IMG/VR virus record: IMGVR_UViG_3300025120_000430
Span: 1 to 27,343 of that record
Direction: 5' to 3' (one strand)
Length of the DNA: 27,343 nt
Source: a virus
The position numbers were made by a program, and so were the translations under genes. The notes beneath the pieces are model-generated. The model was not told the origin of the DNA and did no database searches. It saw only the letters and a program-made list of their open reading frames with translations. Positions 12,839 through 21,080 of this stretch are shown one piece after another (position 1 is the stretch's first letter; every line of letters begins with the position of its first letter).

Positions 12839-13246
12839 ATGATACCTAGAAAGAAAAAAACGTGCAAGGAGTGTAGTCAAGAGGAGTACATATTCAGCAA
12901 AGGAAGATGTAAGAGGTGCGCTTCTAAGTCATACAAGAAGCCTGGACCGTCTAAGAACGTAAAGGAGAAGATAGACCTTGACACAGCCTTCTACAAGGAG
13001 ATATGGTCAGAAAAAGCACACTACTGCGAGGAGTGCGACAAGGATTTAGGTAGTAAGTGGGAGAGATATATGTTTTCTCACATTTTATCTAAGGGTTCAC
13101 AACCAAAACTTAGACACAATAAAGATAACGTCAATATTCTGTGCCTGGAGTGCCATCAGAGGTGGGAGTTTGGTGATAAAAAATCTATGAAGATATACCC
13201 TGCTAACGAAAAAATGATACAGCTTCTAAAGCTAAGTATTTCTTAA
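12839..13246 (+). CDS. HNH/NinG-like zinc nuclease domain protein
   Basis: This 135-aa protein starts with a zinc ribbon C9-x2-C12...C24-x2-C27. The second half (62-115) has C63-x2-C66, MFSHILSKGS with H81, RHNKDNVNILC with N99, and LC102LECH106. This is an HNH-type treble clef with two Cys pairs and H...N...H catalytic positions. The two-part layout (N-terminal Cys ribbon, then a Cys/His nuclease core after FYKEIWSEKAHYC) resembles the NinG/Rap recombination proteins of lambdoid phages. It likely cuts or binds branched or damaged DNA. Its own -7 box lies 4 nt before the ATG. Confidence 0.65.
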   Translation: MIPRKKKTCKECSQEEYIFSKGRCKRCASKSYKKPGPSKNVKEKIDLDTAFYKEIWSEKAHYCEECDKDLGSKWERYMFSHILSKGSQPKLRHNKDNVNILCLECHQRWEFGDKKSMKIYPANEKMIQLLKLSIS

Positions 13247-13261
13247 TCAACTTATTTTCAG

Positions 13262-13269
13262 TAACTTAG
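13262..13269 (+). promoter_or_regulatory. -7 box upstream of the 68-aa gene
   Basis: TAACTTAG (one mismatch to TAnnTTTG) with an 18-nt leader to the ATG at 13288. The 18-nt gap equals that of the terminase gene. No clear -33 box. Confidence 0.4.
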
Positions 13270-13287
13270 CGTTTAAAGAACACAGAA

Positions 13288-13494
13288 ATGGATAAGAAAT
13301 TATGGAATGTGGTTTATTTTAACCGTCCTGACGTACATAAAACCCTTGTTTGGAGCGATGGTAAGCGTTACTTTGATGGATTCTTAGGTTCAGACAATTC
13401 AGTGTACAGAAAAACATCAGGAACTCCAGTAGAGGAGCCTAACGCTGTATATTGGACGGAAAAACCTTTTAATGCTTCAGACGATCAAGAATAA
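13288..13494 (+). CDS. Hypothetical protein, 68 aa
   Basis: A small protein rich in aromatic and charged residues (MDKKLWNVVYFNRPDVHKTLVWSDGKRYFDG), with strands and an acidic end (NASDDQE). No family recognised. It has an A-rich leader and overlaps the convergent gene at 13477 by 18 nt. Confidence 0.6.
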   Translation: MDKKLWNVVYFNRPDVHKTLVWSDGKRYFDGFLGSDNSVYRKTSGTPVEEPNAVYWTEKPFNASDDQE

Positions 13495-13695
13495 ATCTTC
13501 AGTCCAGCACTTCGGTTTATAGTCGCTTTCAAACTCCCCAAGGACAAATCCTCTGGAGAGCCAAAACTCTTTTCCTTCTTCGTCAGGGTCTTCGCAGAGA
13601 AATATCTCAATATCCTCTCTCTCTTCGTGAGTCTTCAGGATAAAGATAGTCCCTGGAGTCATCCACATGAAACTTTTTTGTAATATTGCAGTCAT
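13477..13695 (-). CDS. Hypothetical protein, 72 aa, starting at the shared CATG
   Basis: I start this gene at 13695 because TTG (13728-13730), 19 nt, TATATTTG (13701-13708) and TCTCC lead straight to that ATG. The longer frame from 13722 would cover the promoter. The product MTAILQKSFMWMTPGTIFIL continues with an acidic strand region (EEREDIEIFLCEDPDEEGKEFWLSRGF). No known motif. Its start codon overlaps the plus-strand start at 13694 in one CATG. It is convergent with the 68-aa gene. Confidence 0.65.
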   Translation of the reverse strand: MTAILQKSFMWMTPGTIFILKTHEEREDIEIFLCEDPDEEGKEFWLSRGFVLGEFESDYKPKCWTEDLFLIV

Positions 13696-14026
13696 GGAGA
13701 CAAATATAGCACAAGCTTTCATAGAAGCAATAGATTATTCGCACGTAAAACACATTATTAGGTCAAATAAGAGCATAAAAGCCTATTGGGGTGGCGTAAC
13801 ACCGTCTATAGCAGACTTAAAGCGTGTAATAAAGAATATGTGGGCAAGAGTGTCCAAGCACGAATCAGCCGAAGACTGCGTGAATGGAATCGTAATGATA
13901 AAAGACGGAAAGAAAGTTAGGATTGATTTTCTTTATCTTTCTTATTCTTCACAAATGGAAGAATCTTCACAGCATAGTGAGGAAGGGTGTTCGCAAGATT
14001 CTGAGCGTGAGATAAAATCTTCTTAG
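13694..14026 (+). CDS. Hypothetical protein, 110 aa, starting at the shared CATG
   Basis: The start at 13694 follows TAATATTG (13681-13688, one mismatch) and CAGTC; the extra 9 codons upstream are inside the opposing gene. The first 75 residues look like a normal protein (METNIAQAFIEAIDYSHVKH, then WGGVTPSIADLKRVIKNMWARV). The last 37 are Ser/Glu-rich (EESSQHSEEGCSQDSEREIKSS) and overlap the opposing 57-aa gene by 110 nt, so the true 3' end may be shorter or both frames are used. No family recognised. Confidence 0.55.
   Translation: METNIAQAFIEAIDYSHVKHIIRSNKSIKAYWGGVTPSIADLKRVIKNMWARVSKHESAEDCVNGIVMIKDGKKVRIDFLYLSYSSQMEESSQHSEEGCSQDSEREIKSS
13701..13730 (-). promoter_or_regulatory. Promoter inside the opposing gene
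   Basis: On the minus strand TTG (13728-13730), 19 nt, TATATTTG (13701-13708), TCTCC, ATG at 13695. Both boxes are perfect matches at canonical spacing, and the promoter lies within the coding sequence of the plus-strand gene. Confidence 0.7.
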
Positions 14027-14090
14027 ATTCCTCCGTTACATCGTATTTGATTACGATCTTCTTTTTTTTTGAGTTGACTTTGATTTCCAT
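13917..14090 (-). CDS. Small basic protein, 57 aa
   Basis: Started at 14090 (MEIKVNSKKKKIVIKYDV) rather than at 14126, because the later ATG lies 16 nt after the phosphoesterase stop and does not overlap it. The product has an N-terminal strand pair, a helix (EESKKILSHAQNLANTLPHY) and a basic tail (KNKKDKENQS). It is the second gene of a leftward pair. It overlaps the plus-strand gene by 110 nt. Confidence 0.5.
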   Translation of the reverse strand: MEIKVNSKKKKIVIKYDVTEESKKILSHAQNLANTLPHYAVKILPFVKNKKDKENQS

Positions 14091-14106
14091 GATTAAAAAT
14101 AATAAA

Positions 14107-14820
14107 TTATAAATCCATCTTAACATTTAACGCTGTGTGACCACCGATTACAACACCGCAAGCAATAGCCTCCTTCTTTCCACCTTGCATATACCCCATA
14201 GCGTAACTTTTAGAGTCTATCCCACAACCTACCTGCATAGCAAACAATGCAGCGAACTTACCAAAGAACCACTCCACATACATTTGAGTATGGAAGTGAC
14301 CTGACACCGTTGAAACCATATCTCGTTTTGTGGCTGTCCTTGCGTTGCTACTCTTATCTCCGTGGATGTATCTAACGTCATCAAAATATACTTCAGTAAC
14401 AAAATTCCACTTTGGAGTCTCTAACACCTCACTAAACTCTTTAATCCATTTGCTTGGTATGTTTGAGGTCTGCGCTTTACGTATTATTATTCTGTCGTGG
14501 TTACCCAGCGTGACATCAGCGTTCGGAAACGCCTTGTACCATTTACTAACCTTTTTAATCGCTAAGTCAAGCTCTGCCTTACCGCCCATTCCGTCCGAAT
14601 CAGTCTCGTGATAGCTTGAATAGTGATTATCTATAATATCACCAATAAAAACCACCTTGTTGCAGTTGTACTTTGCGTATGTTTCTTTACAGAATCGAAG
14701 ATATCCTTTGAGGCAGAACGGCTCGTGCAGGTCTCCTATAACCAACACCCTGTTCTCATCCTTGGTAATATTCTCAAACGCTGCTAATCTGTTCCCTTTT
14801 AATCTTGGTCTTTGTTCCAT
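14107..14820 (-). CDS. Calcineurin-like metallophosphoesterase
   Basis: All five metallophosphoesterase blocks are present: VIGDLHEPF (D30, H32), FIGDIIDN (D61, D64), TLGNHDR (N107, H108), YIHGD (H153), and SGHFHTQM (H175, H177). Together these form a dinuclear metal site that hydrolyses phosphate esters. The 237-aa length is typical of phage members, and it has no signal peptide. Possible substrates include nucleotides, RNA 3' ends or phosphoproteins; the sequence does not decide. A -7 box TATATTAG lies 4 nt before the ATG, just after the terminator of the nuclease gene. It heads a two-gene unit with the 57-aa gene. Confidence 0.85.
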   Translation of the reverse strand: MEQRPRLKGNRLAAFENITKDENRVLVIGDLHEPFCLKGYLRFCKETYAKYNCNKVVFIGDIIDNHYSSYHETDSDGMGGKAELDLAIKKVSKWYKAFPNADVTLGNHDRIIIRKAQTSNIPSKWIKEFSEVLETPKWNFVTEVYFDDVRYIHGDKSSNARTATKRDMVSTVSGHFHTQMYVEWFFGKFAALFAMQVGCGIDSKSYAMGYMQGGKKEAIACGVVIGGHTALNVKMDL

Positions 14821-14824
14821 TCCG

Positions 14825-14852
14825 CTAATATAAACATTTTAAAAAAAACAAA
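14825..14852 (-). promoter_or_regulatory. Promoter of the phosphoesterase gene
   Basis: On the minus strand TATATTAG (14825-14832, one mismatch) then CGGA and ATG. TTTG at 14849-14852 is 16 nt away, short for a -33 box, and it is also the first part of the preceding terminator's T-rich tail. Confidence 0.5.
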
Positions 14853-14877
14853 GGGGCAGTACCCGAAAGCACTACCC
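14837..14877 (-). terminator. Rho-independent terminator of the nuclease gene
   Basis: On the minus strand GGGGTAGTGC pairs with GTACTGCCCC (10 bp, two G.T pairs) around TTTCGG (14853-14877), followed by TTTGTTTTTTTT. It lies 53 nt past the nuclease stop at 14930. The U-tract continues into the next promoter. Confidence 0.8.
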
Positions 14878-14929
14878 CAAGGAAGGAGAAAGGAACACAA
14901 CAAAGATAATAAAAATAACAACGTAAAAA

Positions 14930-15376
14930 TTACGCTATCTTTTTGAATATGCAGACTGACTTGGGAACTCTATAGAATTTATCCATCCCCATCCTGTCTG
15001 ATGTGTTTACGTTTACGTTTTCTATGTACTCATCTTTAAATATCCAGCTTGAGTGTGCTATTATTGCATAACCCGTGCTTGGACACAGTATAACATACCA
15101 AAAGGGGGTGTCTTTCCATTTTGCCTTTCTCGCTAAAAAGGAAACCGTATCAAATCGAAATGACTGCCTACTCGTGAAGCTTATATTAGATTTCACCTCT
15201 GCCTCAAACAGCAAAGTCTTCCCCTCCTTCTCCGCCTCTATGTCCACCCAATAGTCCTCTTCTTTGTCGACTATAGAGTATCCTTTTTTCTCAAGCCATT
15301 TACTAACAGCCTCTACAGCTATAGCGTTATTCTTATCGTATGAAGACTTAACGAAGTCGGATGGTTTTTTATTCAT
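14930..15376 (-). CDS. PD-(D/E)XK-like nuclease, 148 aa
   Basis: The core signature is YWVDIEAEKEGKTLLFEAEVKS: Asp45, then E60-V-K62, with Glu58 as an additional acid. It spans a beta-hairpin as in PD-(D/E)XK nucleases (type II restriction enzyme, VRR-Nuc and resolvase folds). An N-terminal helix (NAIAVEAVSKWLEKKGY) precedes it, as usual in this fold. Residues 91-125 add strands (FWYVILCPSTGYAIIAHSS). It probably cleaves DNA, but substrate and host are unknown. The promoter TTTG (15408-15411), 19 nt, TAAGTTAG, CCAA, ATG makes it a leaderless single-gene unit ended by the terminator at 14837-14877. Confidence 0.6.
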   Translation of the reverse strand: MNKKPSDFVKSSYDKNNAIAVEAVSKWLEKKGYSIVDKEEDYWVDIEAEKEGKTLLFEAEVKSNISFTSRQSFRFDTVSFLARKAKWKDTPFWYVILCPSTGYAIIAHSSWIFKDEYIENVNVNTSDRMGMDKFYRVPKSVCIFKKIA

Positions 15377-15380
15377 TTGG

Positions 15381-15411
15381 CTAACTTATAAAATACTTAT
15401 GTTAAATCAAA
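15381..15411 (-). promoter_or_regulatory. Promoter of the nuclease gene
   Basis: On the minus strand TTTG (15408-15411), 19 nt, TAAGTTAG (15381-15388, one mismatch), CCAA, ATG at 15376. Confidence 0.65.
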
Positions 15412-15415
15412 TACC

Positions 15416-15423
15416 TATTTTTG
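15416..15423 (+). promoter_or_regulatory. -7 box of the terminase gene
   Basis: TATTTTTG (perfect TAnnTTTG) with an 18-nt leader to the ATG at 15442. No clear TTG at 19 nt upstream. It is divergent from the nuclease promoter 5 nt away, so the two may compete. Confidence 0.55.
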
Positions 15424-15441
15424 TAACAAAGAGCAATATTA

Positions 15442-17379
15442 ATGACCAAAGGGAAGGGTCCTGAAATAATCATAAACGGCAAACCAAAGCCACCAAAGTT
15501 TGTTTACGAAGGCAAGCCTAAGGGTATGTCGAAGGCTGAAGAAGCCAAGTGGTGGCTGCAAGAGCAGGAAAGATGGGTGGAAGGACACGCAGGTCTAAAG
15601 GGGCTTCATTACTTCTACCTAACTCAAGTTAAGATTAAGCAGCCGAGAGGTAGCCTTATTCTACCATGGTGGAGAGAGGTAGACGAGTTTGTTATTGACG
15701 AATACTACGAGGCTACAAGGCTTGGGCTAGACATCTGCATATACAAGAGAAGGGGTATAGGTCTTTCGGCTCTCTTTGGTGCTGGAGTTCCGCTTTGGAA
15801 GGCTATGACCGAGCCAGGTTCGACATCACTCCTAACGTCTAACAATAGAAGCAAGACAGAGAAGCTATTCAACGAAAAGCTTGCTGTAGCATACGCAGGT
15901 CTTGATGAATGGATAAGACCAGAGAAAAAGTCCCAGAGACTTACCGGTTATATGACCATAGACATAAAGGACAACACAGGTCTTACATCTGGCAATAACT
16001 CAAACATTCTTGCAAGGCAGACATCTGACAGTAGAAAAGATGCGGCTAACTTTGAATCTGAGAGAGCAAACCACGCATTTATTGATGAGCTGTTCTTACA
16101 CGATTACGCATCAGAGGTACGTCAGTCAATACAAGCCTGTCTTCAGGATGACTTTGAAAAGATAGCACCCGTTGTGTTCGGTGGGTCTGCTGGTATTGTC
16201 TCTGACGATGGTATCAAAGAGGCTGAGTTGATGTGGAAGAATGCATCAGAGATGAATGTCAGGACTGTGTTTATACCTGGAACAAGAGGCGTTAGTCGTG
16301 CGCCAGAGTACGATGAAAACGGAAAACAAACAGGTAGGCTTTACAACTTCTGTCCGAACGGATGGGACGATAAAGAGGGAGCCGCTGAATGGATTTCCAA
16401 GCGTAGAGAGTACCTTGATAATTCAGATGACAAGAGGGACTTAATTGGGTTTATAAAATCATACCCAACCGAAATCAACGACATCTTTGAGATGAATAAT
16501 GTTGGTATCATTCCCGAAGACATACTGCCAAAGATAAACGCACAGAAGAAAAGAATAATAGCCAATCCAAGACCCGTAAACACGTACACTTTAACAGAGC
16601 AAGGCGGAAGGGTTATAGCTGTAGCCAATCCCAAGGGTATGTTTACTATACTTGAGCATCCAGTTCAAGGAGAAGAGTACAGGGCTGGGACTGACCCTAT
16701 ACCTATGGTAGACACAGACGGCATGGACACTAAGAAGGCGTTAAAAACAGGTAAGCGTTCTGTTCATTCCACGATAGTCAAACGCCCAAGCACACAAGAA
16801 TACGTTGCCTACTATCAGCGAAGAACCAACGACCCTATTACCATATACCAAGAGACTATGATGCTACAGCGTTACTACAACGACTGTAAGAATATGATTG
16901 AGCGTAACGAGGGAAGGGTTCTTATCGACCAGTATAGGCAGGGGGGTGCGTGGGCTTACCTTGCGAGTCAGCCTATTATAACGGGTGCTAAGTCATTTGA
17001 CAGAAAGGCTGCAAAAGGCTTCCACAAGGACAGGTGGAATAGGGATACTATATATAATTTCTTCTTTGAGTATCTAAGAACTCACTCAGATAAGATATGG
17101 ATGCTTGAGATAATAAATCAGCTTCCTGACTTCCACGTAAATAACACCGACCTTTTGGATGCACTTGTGTCTTGCGAACTGTACGATAGGGATGAGTATA
17201 AGAAATCCAACAAGAAAGTATCAGTAAAATACAAAGAGGTAAGCTACATAACTACCGATGAATCAGGTCGTAGGGTGACAAAGTGGCAAAAAATACCGAT
17301 ATTTGAAAACGGTGGAGAATTACCCGATAGAAATAGCGTAAATACATGGAACACAAGAACGCCAAGGGAAGAAGTGTGA
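15442..17379 (+). CDS. terL: Terminase large subunit
   Basis: This 645-aa protein has an N-terminal ATPase and a C-terminal RNase H-type nuclease. The ATPase shows a Walker A-like CIYKRRGIGLSA at 99-110 and Walker B HAFIDELF at 211-218 (Asp215, Glu216), then a coupling region (VVFGGSAG, 244-251). The nuclease has YRAGTDPI (Asp418), RVLIDQYRQGG (Asp496) and NTDLLDALVS (Asp570/Asp573) as the acidic triad. The length and order match large terminases that translocate and cut phage DNA during packaging. No separate small terminase gene was recognised nearby. It is the first gene of the structural module, and a small gene overlaps its end by 34 nt. Confidence 0.9.
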   Translation: MTKGKGPEIIINGKPKPPKFVYEGKPKGMSKAEEAKWWLQEQERWVEGHAGLKGLHYFYLTQVKIKQPRGSLILPWWREVDEFVIDEYYEATRLGLDICIYKRRGIGLSALFGAGVPLWKAMTEPGSTSLLTSNNRSKTEKLFNEKLAVAYAGLDEWIRPEKKSQRLTGYMTIDIKDNTGLTSGNNSNILARQTSDSRKDAANFESERANHAFIDELFLHDYASEVRQSIQACLQDDFEKIAPVVFGGSAGIVSDDGIKEAELMWKNASEMNVRTVFIPGTRGVSRAPEYDENGKQTGRLYNFCPNGWDDKEGAAEWISKRREYLDNSDDKRDLIGFIKSYPTEINDIFEMNNVGIIPEDILPKINAQKKRIIANPRPVNTYTLTEQGGRVIAVANPKGMFTILEHPVQGEEYRAGTDPIPMVDTDGMDTKKALKTGKRSVHSTIVKRPSTQEYVAYYQRRTNDPITIYQETMMLQRYYNDCKNMIERNEGRVLIDQYRQGGAWAYLASQPIITGAKSFDRKAAKGFHKDRWNRDTIYNFFFEYLRTHSDKIWMLEIINQLPDFHVNNTDLLDALVSCELYDRDEYKKSNKKVSVKYKEVSYITTDESGRRVTKWQKIPIFENGGELPDRNSVNTWNTRTPREEV

Positions 17380-17561
17380 GGTGGATTGGTAGGGATGGTA
17401 ACGACAAGACAGGTGAGTTCCTTGCGATTGGTTATAGAGGAGATATAAATAACGGATTAAACACTTACGCAATAGTAATAAGACACATTGATGGAAGAGT
17501 ATTTGAACTTCCTTTAGCCGCTTTAAAATTCATAACAGATGATACTGGACAACAGTCATAG
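17346..17561 (+). CDS. Hypothetical protein between terminase and portal, 71 aa
   Basis: A small beta-rich basic protein: RSVRWIGRDGNDKTGEFLAIGYRGDINN looks like an SH3/KOW-like barrel. It overlaps the terminase end by 34 nt and the portal start by 23 nt. A GTG at 17376 would reduce the first overlap to a GTGA junction, so the true start may be there. No family recognised. Confidence 0.55.
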   Translation: MEHKNAKGRSVRWIGRDGNDKTGEFLAIGYRGDINNGLNTYAIVIRHIDGRVFELPLAALKFITDDTGQQS

Positions 17562-19827
17562 CAACGAGATAGTTTACGATAGACCCGATAGCTATTTTGA
17601 CAAGAAAAAAATAGAAGAAAAGTACGGCTCTATTGAGAACTGGTACGCTCAAAATGTAAGGTTTATATCTACAAACTACAATATAGCATCAAACGTAGAC
17701 GAGGTAAAGAACGAGGGCAAGAGAAGCGTGAAAAGATGGGCTGAGTCATCTCCAGTTGACCAGATTATTAACAACTACCGATACTTCATGGGTACGCAGG
17801 AGAACTTTAACTTCGCATACCTAACAGAGGACGATAAGGGTGGCGAACTACCTGCTCCATACGTAAAGGGCGAGCAGATATACGAACTTGTAGAGTATAT
17901 GCGTGGAGGCATAAGAAAGGTACTTAACTCTACCAAGGTAGCGATAGAAAGCCTAGAGCCTTCCAAAATCTCCAAGAAGATGGAGAGAGTCCAGATGATT
18001 AAACTCAAGAAGAATCTTGCTGAGTTTTTCAACAATGCTCAAGAGAAGTATGGTATGGGCTTCTTTCCGGAGGGTATCGGTAATGATATCGATATGGACG
18101 AGGCTGTAGAGAATGTTATGAAGTCCCCTATCGATGACATGGAGGAGTACGGGCTTGACCTTCTGAATGACATAGTTAATAGAAATAGGCTGAAAGACCA
18201 GATGATGAGAGCCTTTACTGACTGCGCTGTAGGAAGATACTGCGGAGTGTATGTAGACGAGATGCATGGAAGACCTTACACAGAGGTTATCCCACCTTAC
18301 AATCTTATCGTTGACTTTAGTAACGACTCAGACTACAATGAAAAGGCTGAGTTCGTGGGTTGGGTATCGTTTATGACACCCGAAGAGATTTACTACCGAT
18401 ACGACCTTGACGATGAGGAAAGAGAGTTGGTGAAGGATTTATCCATTACTTCACCTGGTGCTGGATTTGAACTACTTAATCACTACAACAGTTCAAGTGG
18501 TTCTGATATTGGTTTTAATTGGTGGGGAGGACCTGACGGAAGAAACTACAGGCAGGTTGCTGTCGTTACGGGATTTTGGATTACAGAGGTTTCAGATGAC
18601 AAGAAAGTTAAAAAGGGCAAGAAAGGTGGTAAGGATGTAACTCCAATCCACGGGAATGACTCAGAGCGTTACAGTTACCTAAGAATAGACAGAGCCACAG
18701 TCATAGGCAATGCTATTATTACGGATTACGGTCAGGACTACAACGTAGTGTATGACTCTATGAACCCAAGCAGACCAATGCTACCTGTCCGTACATTTAT
18801 CCCTAATATGATGATGGGGATGAATCGCTCTGTCGTTGACAGGATGAAAAAGCTACAGGACGATATAGACGCATACGAGTACAAGATACGTCAGAACATC
18901 GGTAAAGACCTTGGTAAGGTCTACCTTATTAACGGACATAAACTTGGAGAGGGAGATACTGTACGGGAACTTGTAGCCAACTTAAAGAAGTACGGTATGC
19001 ACGTTACAGATGGTTCTGATGGAGAAGACCCTAACGTACTTGACGGACAGAGAATGGTTGAGACTGTCGATATGACGCTTGACCAAAACGTAATTCGTTA
19101 CACACAGTTGATTCAGGAGAAGGAGCGAATGATGAAAGAGATTATCAACGCATCAAAGGTTTCTATGGGGCAGTTGACAAGCTATGTAGGTTACGGATCT
19201 CAACAGCAGTCTATCAGTCAGAACCAATTAGGCATGGCAACATACTACGATGGCTTTATGACTTACTACACGTATCTATTGCAGTATATACTTAACAAGG
19301 CTAAGATTATGTTGATGGATATGGACGGTGAGGAGGCTGCTGAAGTAATGCTGTCCGAGGATGCTATTAAGTTCTTTAAAAATACGACAGAGTTTCAGTT
19401 GGAGGACATGATGGTCAAAGTTGACGTTGAGGACGTTATCGATGAGCAGTCAAGACAGAGACTACTTACTGTTGCACAGGCTATGGCTCAGAACGCAGAC
19501 AAGACAGGCTTCGATTGGGATGACTACATCGAACTTGAGACTGCACGTACATATACTGAGCTGAAGGATAAGATGACTATGAAAATCAAGAAGCGCAAGA
19601 TGCAGCAACAACAGCAGCAGCAGATGGCTATGATGCAGCAGCAGGCGGAGGCTGAGAAGCAACGACAGTTCGCTATGCAACAGCAGCAGATGGCAGAGGG
19701 CGGCAGGAACGCAAGAGAAGAGGCTAGTCTACGCCAGAGAGCGATGCAGCCTGCTATTGACCAAGAGGCTCAAATTGCAGGGGAACAGCAGCGTCAACAG
19801 CAAGGAATGGACGGTCAGGGTGCATAG
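17539..19827 (+). CDS. Portal protein
   Basis: This 762-aa protein sits in the expected place right after the terminase. Residues about 230-300 have the portal pattern: CGVYVDEMHGRPYTEVIPPY, then NLIVDFSNDSDY, a tryptophan (VGWVSFMTPEE) and an IYYRYDLDDEE helix. A long helical wing and stem region follow (400-570). The C-terminal tail from about residue 686 is very Gln/Met-rich (MQQQQQQQMAMMQQQAEAE), suggesting a coiled-coil or disordered barrel/crown. It forms a dodecameric ring through which DNA enters the head. Assignment rests on position, size and these patterns; no catalytic motif is expected. Confidence 0.85.
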   Translation: MILDNSHSNEIVYDRPDSYFDKKKIEEKYGSIENWYAQNVRFISTNYNIASNVDEVKNEGKRSVKRWAESSPVDQIINNYRYFMGTQENFNFAYLTEDDKGGELPAPYVKGEQIYELVEYMRGGIRKVLNSTKVAIESLEPSKISKKMERVQMIKLKKNLAEFFNNAQEKYGMGFFPEGIGNDIDMDEAVENVMKSPIDDMEEYGLDLLNDIVNRNRLKDQMMRAFTDCAVGRYCGVYVDEMHGRPYTEVIPPYNLIVDFSNDSDYNEKAEFVGWVSFMTPEEIYYRYDLDDEERELVKDLSITSPGAGFELLNHYNSSSGSDIGFNWWGGPDGRNYRQVAVVTGFWITEVSDDKKVKKGKKGGKDVTPIHGNDSERYSYLRIDRATVIGNAIITDYGQDYNVVYDSMNPSRPMLPVRTFIPNMMMGMNRSVVDRMKKLQDDIDAYEYKIRQNIGKDLGKVYLINGHKLGEGDTVRELVANLKKYGMHVTDGSDGEDPNVLDGQRMVETVDMTLDQNVIRYTQLIQEKERMMKEIINASKVSMGQLTSYVGYGSQQQSISQNQLGMATYYDGFMTYYTYLLQYILNKAKIMLMDMDGEEAAEVMLSEDAIKFFKNTTEFQLEDMMVKVDVEDVIDEQSRQRLLTVAQAMAQNADKTGFDWDDYIELETARTYTELKDKMTMKIKKRKMQQQQQQQMAMMQQQAEAEKQRQFAMQQQQMAEGGRNAREEASLRQRAMQPAIDQEAQIAGEQQRQQQGMDGQGA

Positions 19828-19829
19828 TG

Positions 19830-19859
19830 TTGTAAATCAATAAATTATATATAACTTTG
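19830..19859 (+). promoter_or_regulatory. Promoter of the scaffold/capsid unit
   Basis: TTG (19830-19832), 19 nt, TAACTTTG (19852-19859), TAAA, ATG at 19864. A full match to the Bacteroidota consensus. It would drive scaffold, capsid and the 251-aa gene down to the terminator at 23261-23291, independently of terminase and portal. Confidence 0.75.
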
Positions 19860-19863
19860 TAAA

Positions 19864-21057
19864 ATGGAAGAAACGAACGAAGATGTTGTCTTAGATGACA
19901 ACAACGTGAACACTGAAGAAGAAAAGGATCAGGGTTCTTTGAATTATGATGTAGACGTATCTCTTGAGCAAGATGAGGAGCAATCCATCATCTCAAAGCT
20001 CATGGAGGACAATCCAGGCAAGGAAGAGGACGAACTCTCCGAGCAGATTGAGGAAATGAAGTCAAAGACGCTTGAGGGTAAAAAATCTCAGGCAATTGAA
20101 GACTTGAAAAGAATCGATTCTGTGAAAGAGCGTGAGGGTAACTCCGAACTTTCCGATGAAGACGCTTGGGATATTGTACTGCAAGAGAACGAAGATTCTA
20201 AGCAAGAGTCAATCTTGAAAGACCCTTTCTCTTTTAACAATGAGTCTAACAAAGAAGAACCTACAGTTACTGAGAGCCAAAAGCTTCAAGAGATGGAGCA
20301 GAAGGTTTCACAGGCAGAGGCTGTATTGAGCGACCCTCTTATCGATGGGTACTTAAAGTTTAAGCAGTCTGGTAACGGTAACTTCCGAGAGTACTTAAAG
20401 TCTTTTGAGTTAGACAAGGACTATGATGCCATGTCTGACAAGAAGGTGTACGAGATGGGTATTAAAAATCTTGACCTAACAGAGGAAGAAATTGAGTATG
20501 AGATGGATAGGTTCGATGACCTTTCTCCTGTTCAGAAAAAAATTGAAACTCGTAAGATGCGAGCAGAGATGAAATCTGAGCAAGAGTCAAGAATCAAGAA
20601 TGTTGCATTTGAGGCTAACGAACAGTCTGTCGAACAACAAAAGAGAATGCAACAGATACAGAAACAGAATCACGAGCAATTTGTGGGACTTACTAATTCG
20701 ATGAAGGGTAAGGGTTATTACGGTTTAAATCTTACCGAAGACATGACCAAAGCTATTCACGACCACGTAGTCTCAGGAAAAATAGGTTTCGTCAACCAAG
20801 ACGGTACTGTGAATGTCAATAAGATGTTTGACTTCGCTGCGTGGGACTTATACAAGAAGGATGTCCTTCAGAATAAAGTTCACCAAGGCAAGGTTAAAGG
20901 TCAAAAGGCAGAGTTTATCAAAAGGGCTGCACCGAAAAGAACGGGTTTAAAAACCACAAAAGTAGGAGGCAAATCTAATGATCACAACGCATACCTAAAG
21001 GCAAGAGGCGATGCCGCAGGCAGGAGGGGTGTAAATGGAGGGAACATTACACTTTAA
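19864..21057 (+). CDS. Probable scaffold protein, 397 aa
   Basis: Placed just before the major capsid gene. It is highly charged: an acidic N-terminus (MEETNEDVVLDDNNVNTEEE), long helical segments rich in Glu, Lys and Gln (residues 90-280, with a coiled-coil-like QEMEQKVSQAEAVL and SVEQQKRMQQIQKQ), and a basic, Gly-rich C-terminus (KRAAPKRTGLKTTKVGGK). Acidic coiled coils with a basic capsid-binding tail are typical of scaffolding proteins that guide procapsid assembly. No protease motif was seen. Its mRNA is predicted leaderless. Confidence 0.7.
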   Translation: MEETNEDVVLDDNNVNTEEEKDQGSLNYDVDVSLEQDEEQSIISKLMEDNPGKEEDELSEQIEEMKSKTLEGKKSQAIEDLKRIDSVKEREGNSELSDEDAWDIVLQENEDSKQESILKDPFSFNNESNKEEPTVTESQKLQEMEQKVSQAEAVLSDPLIDGYLKFKQSGNGNFREYLKSFELDKDYDAMSDKKVYEMGIKNLDLTEEEIEYEMDRFDDLSPVQKKIETRKMRAEMKSEQESRIKNVAFEANEQSVEQQKRMQQIQKQNHEQFVGLTNSMKGKGYYGLNLTEDMTKAIHDHVVSGKIGFVNQDGTVNVNKMFDFAAWDLYKKDVLQNKVHQGKVKGQKAEFIKRAAPKRTGLKTTKVGGKSNDHNAYLKARGDAAGRRGVNGGNITL

Positions 21058-21080
21058 TAAAAAACTAAAAGAAATCTAAA

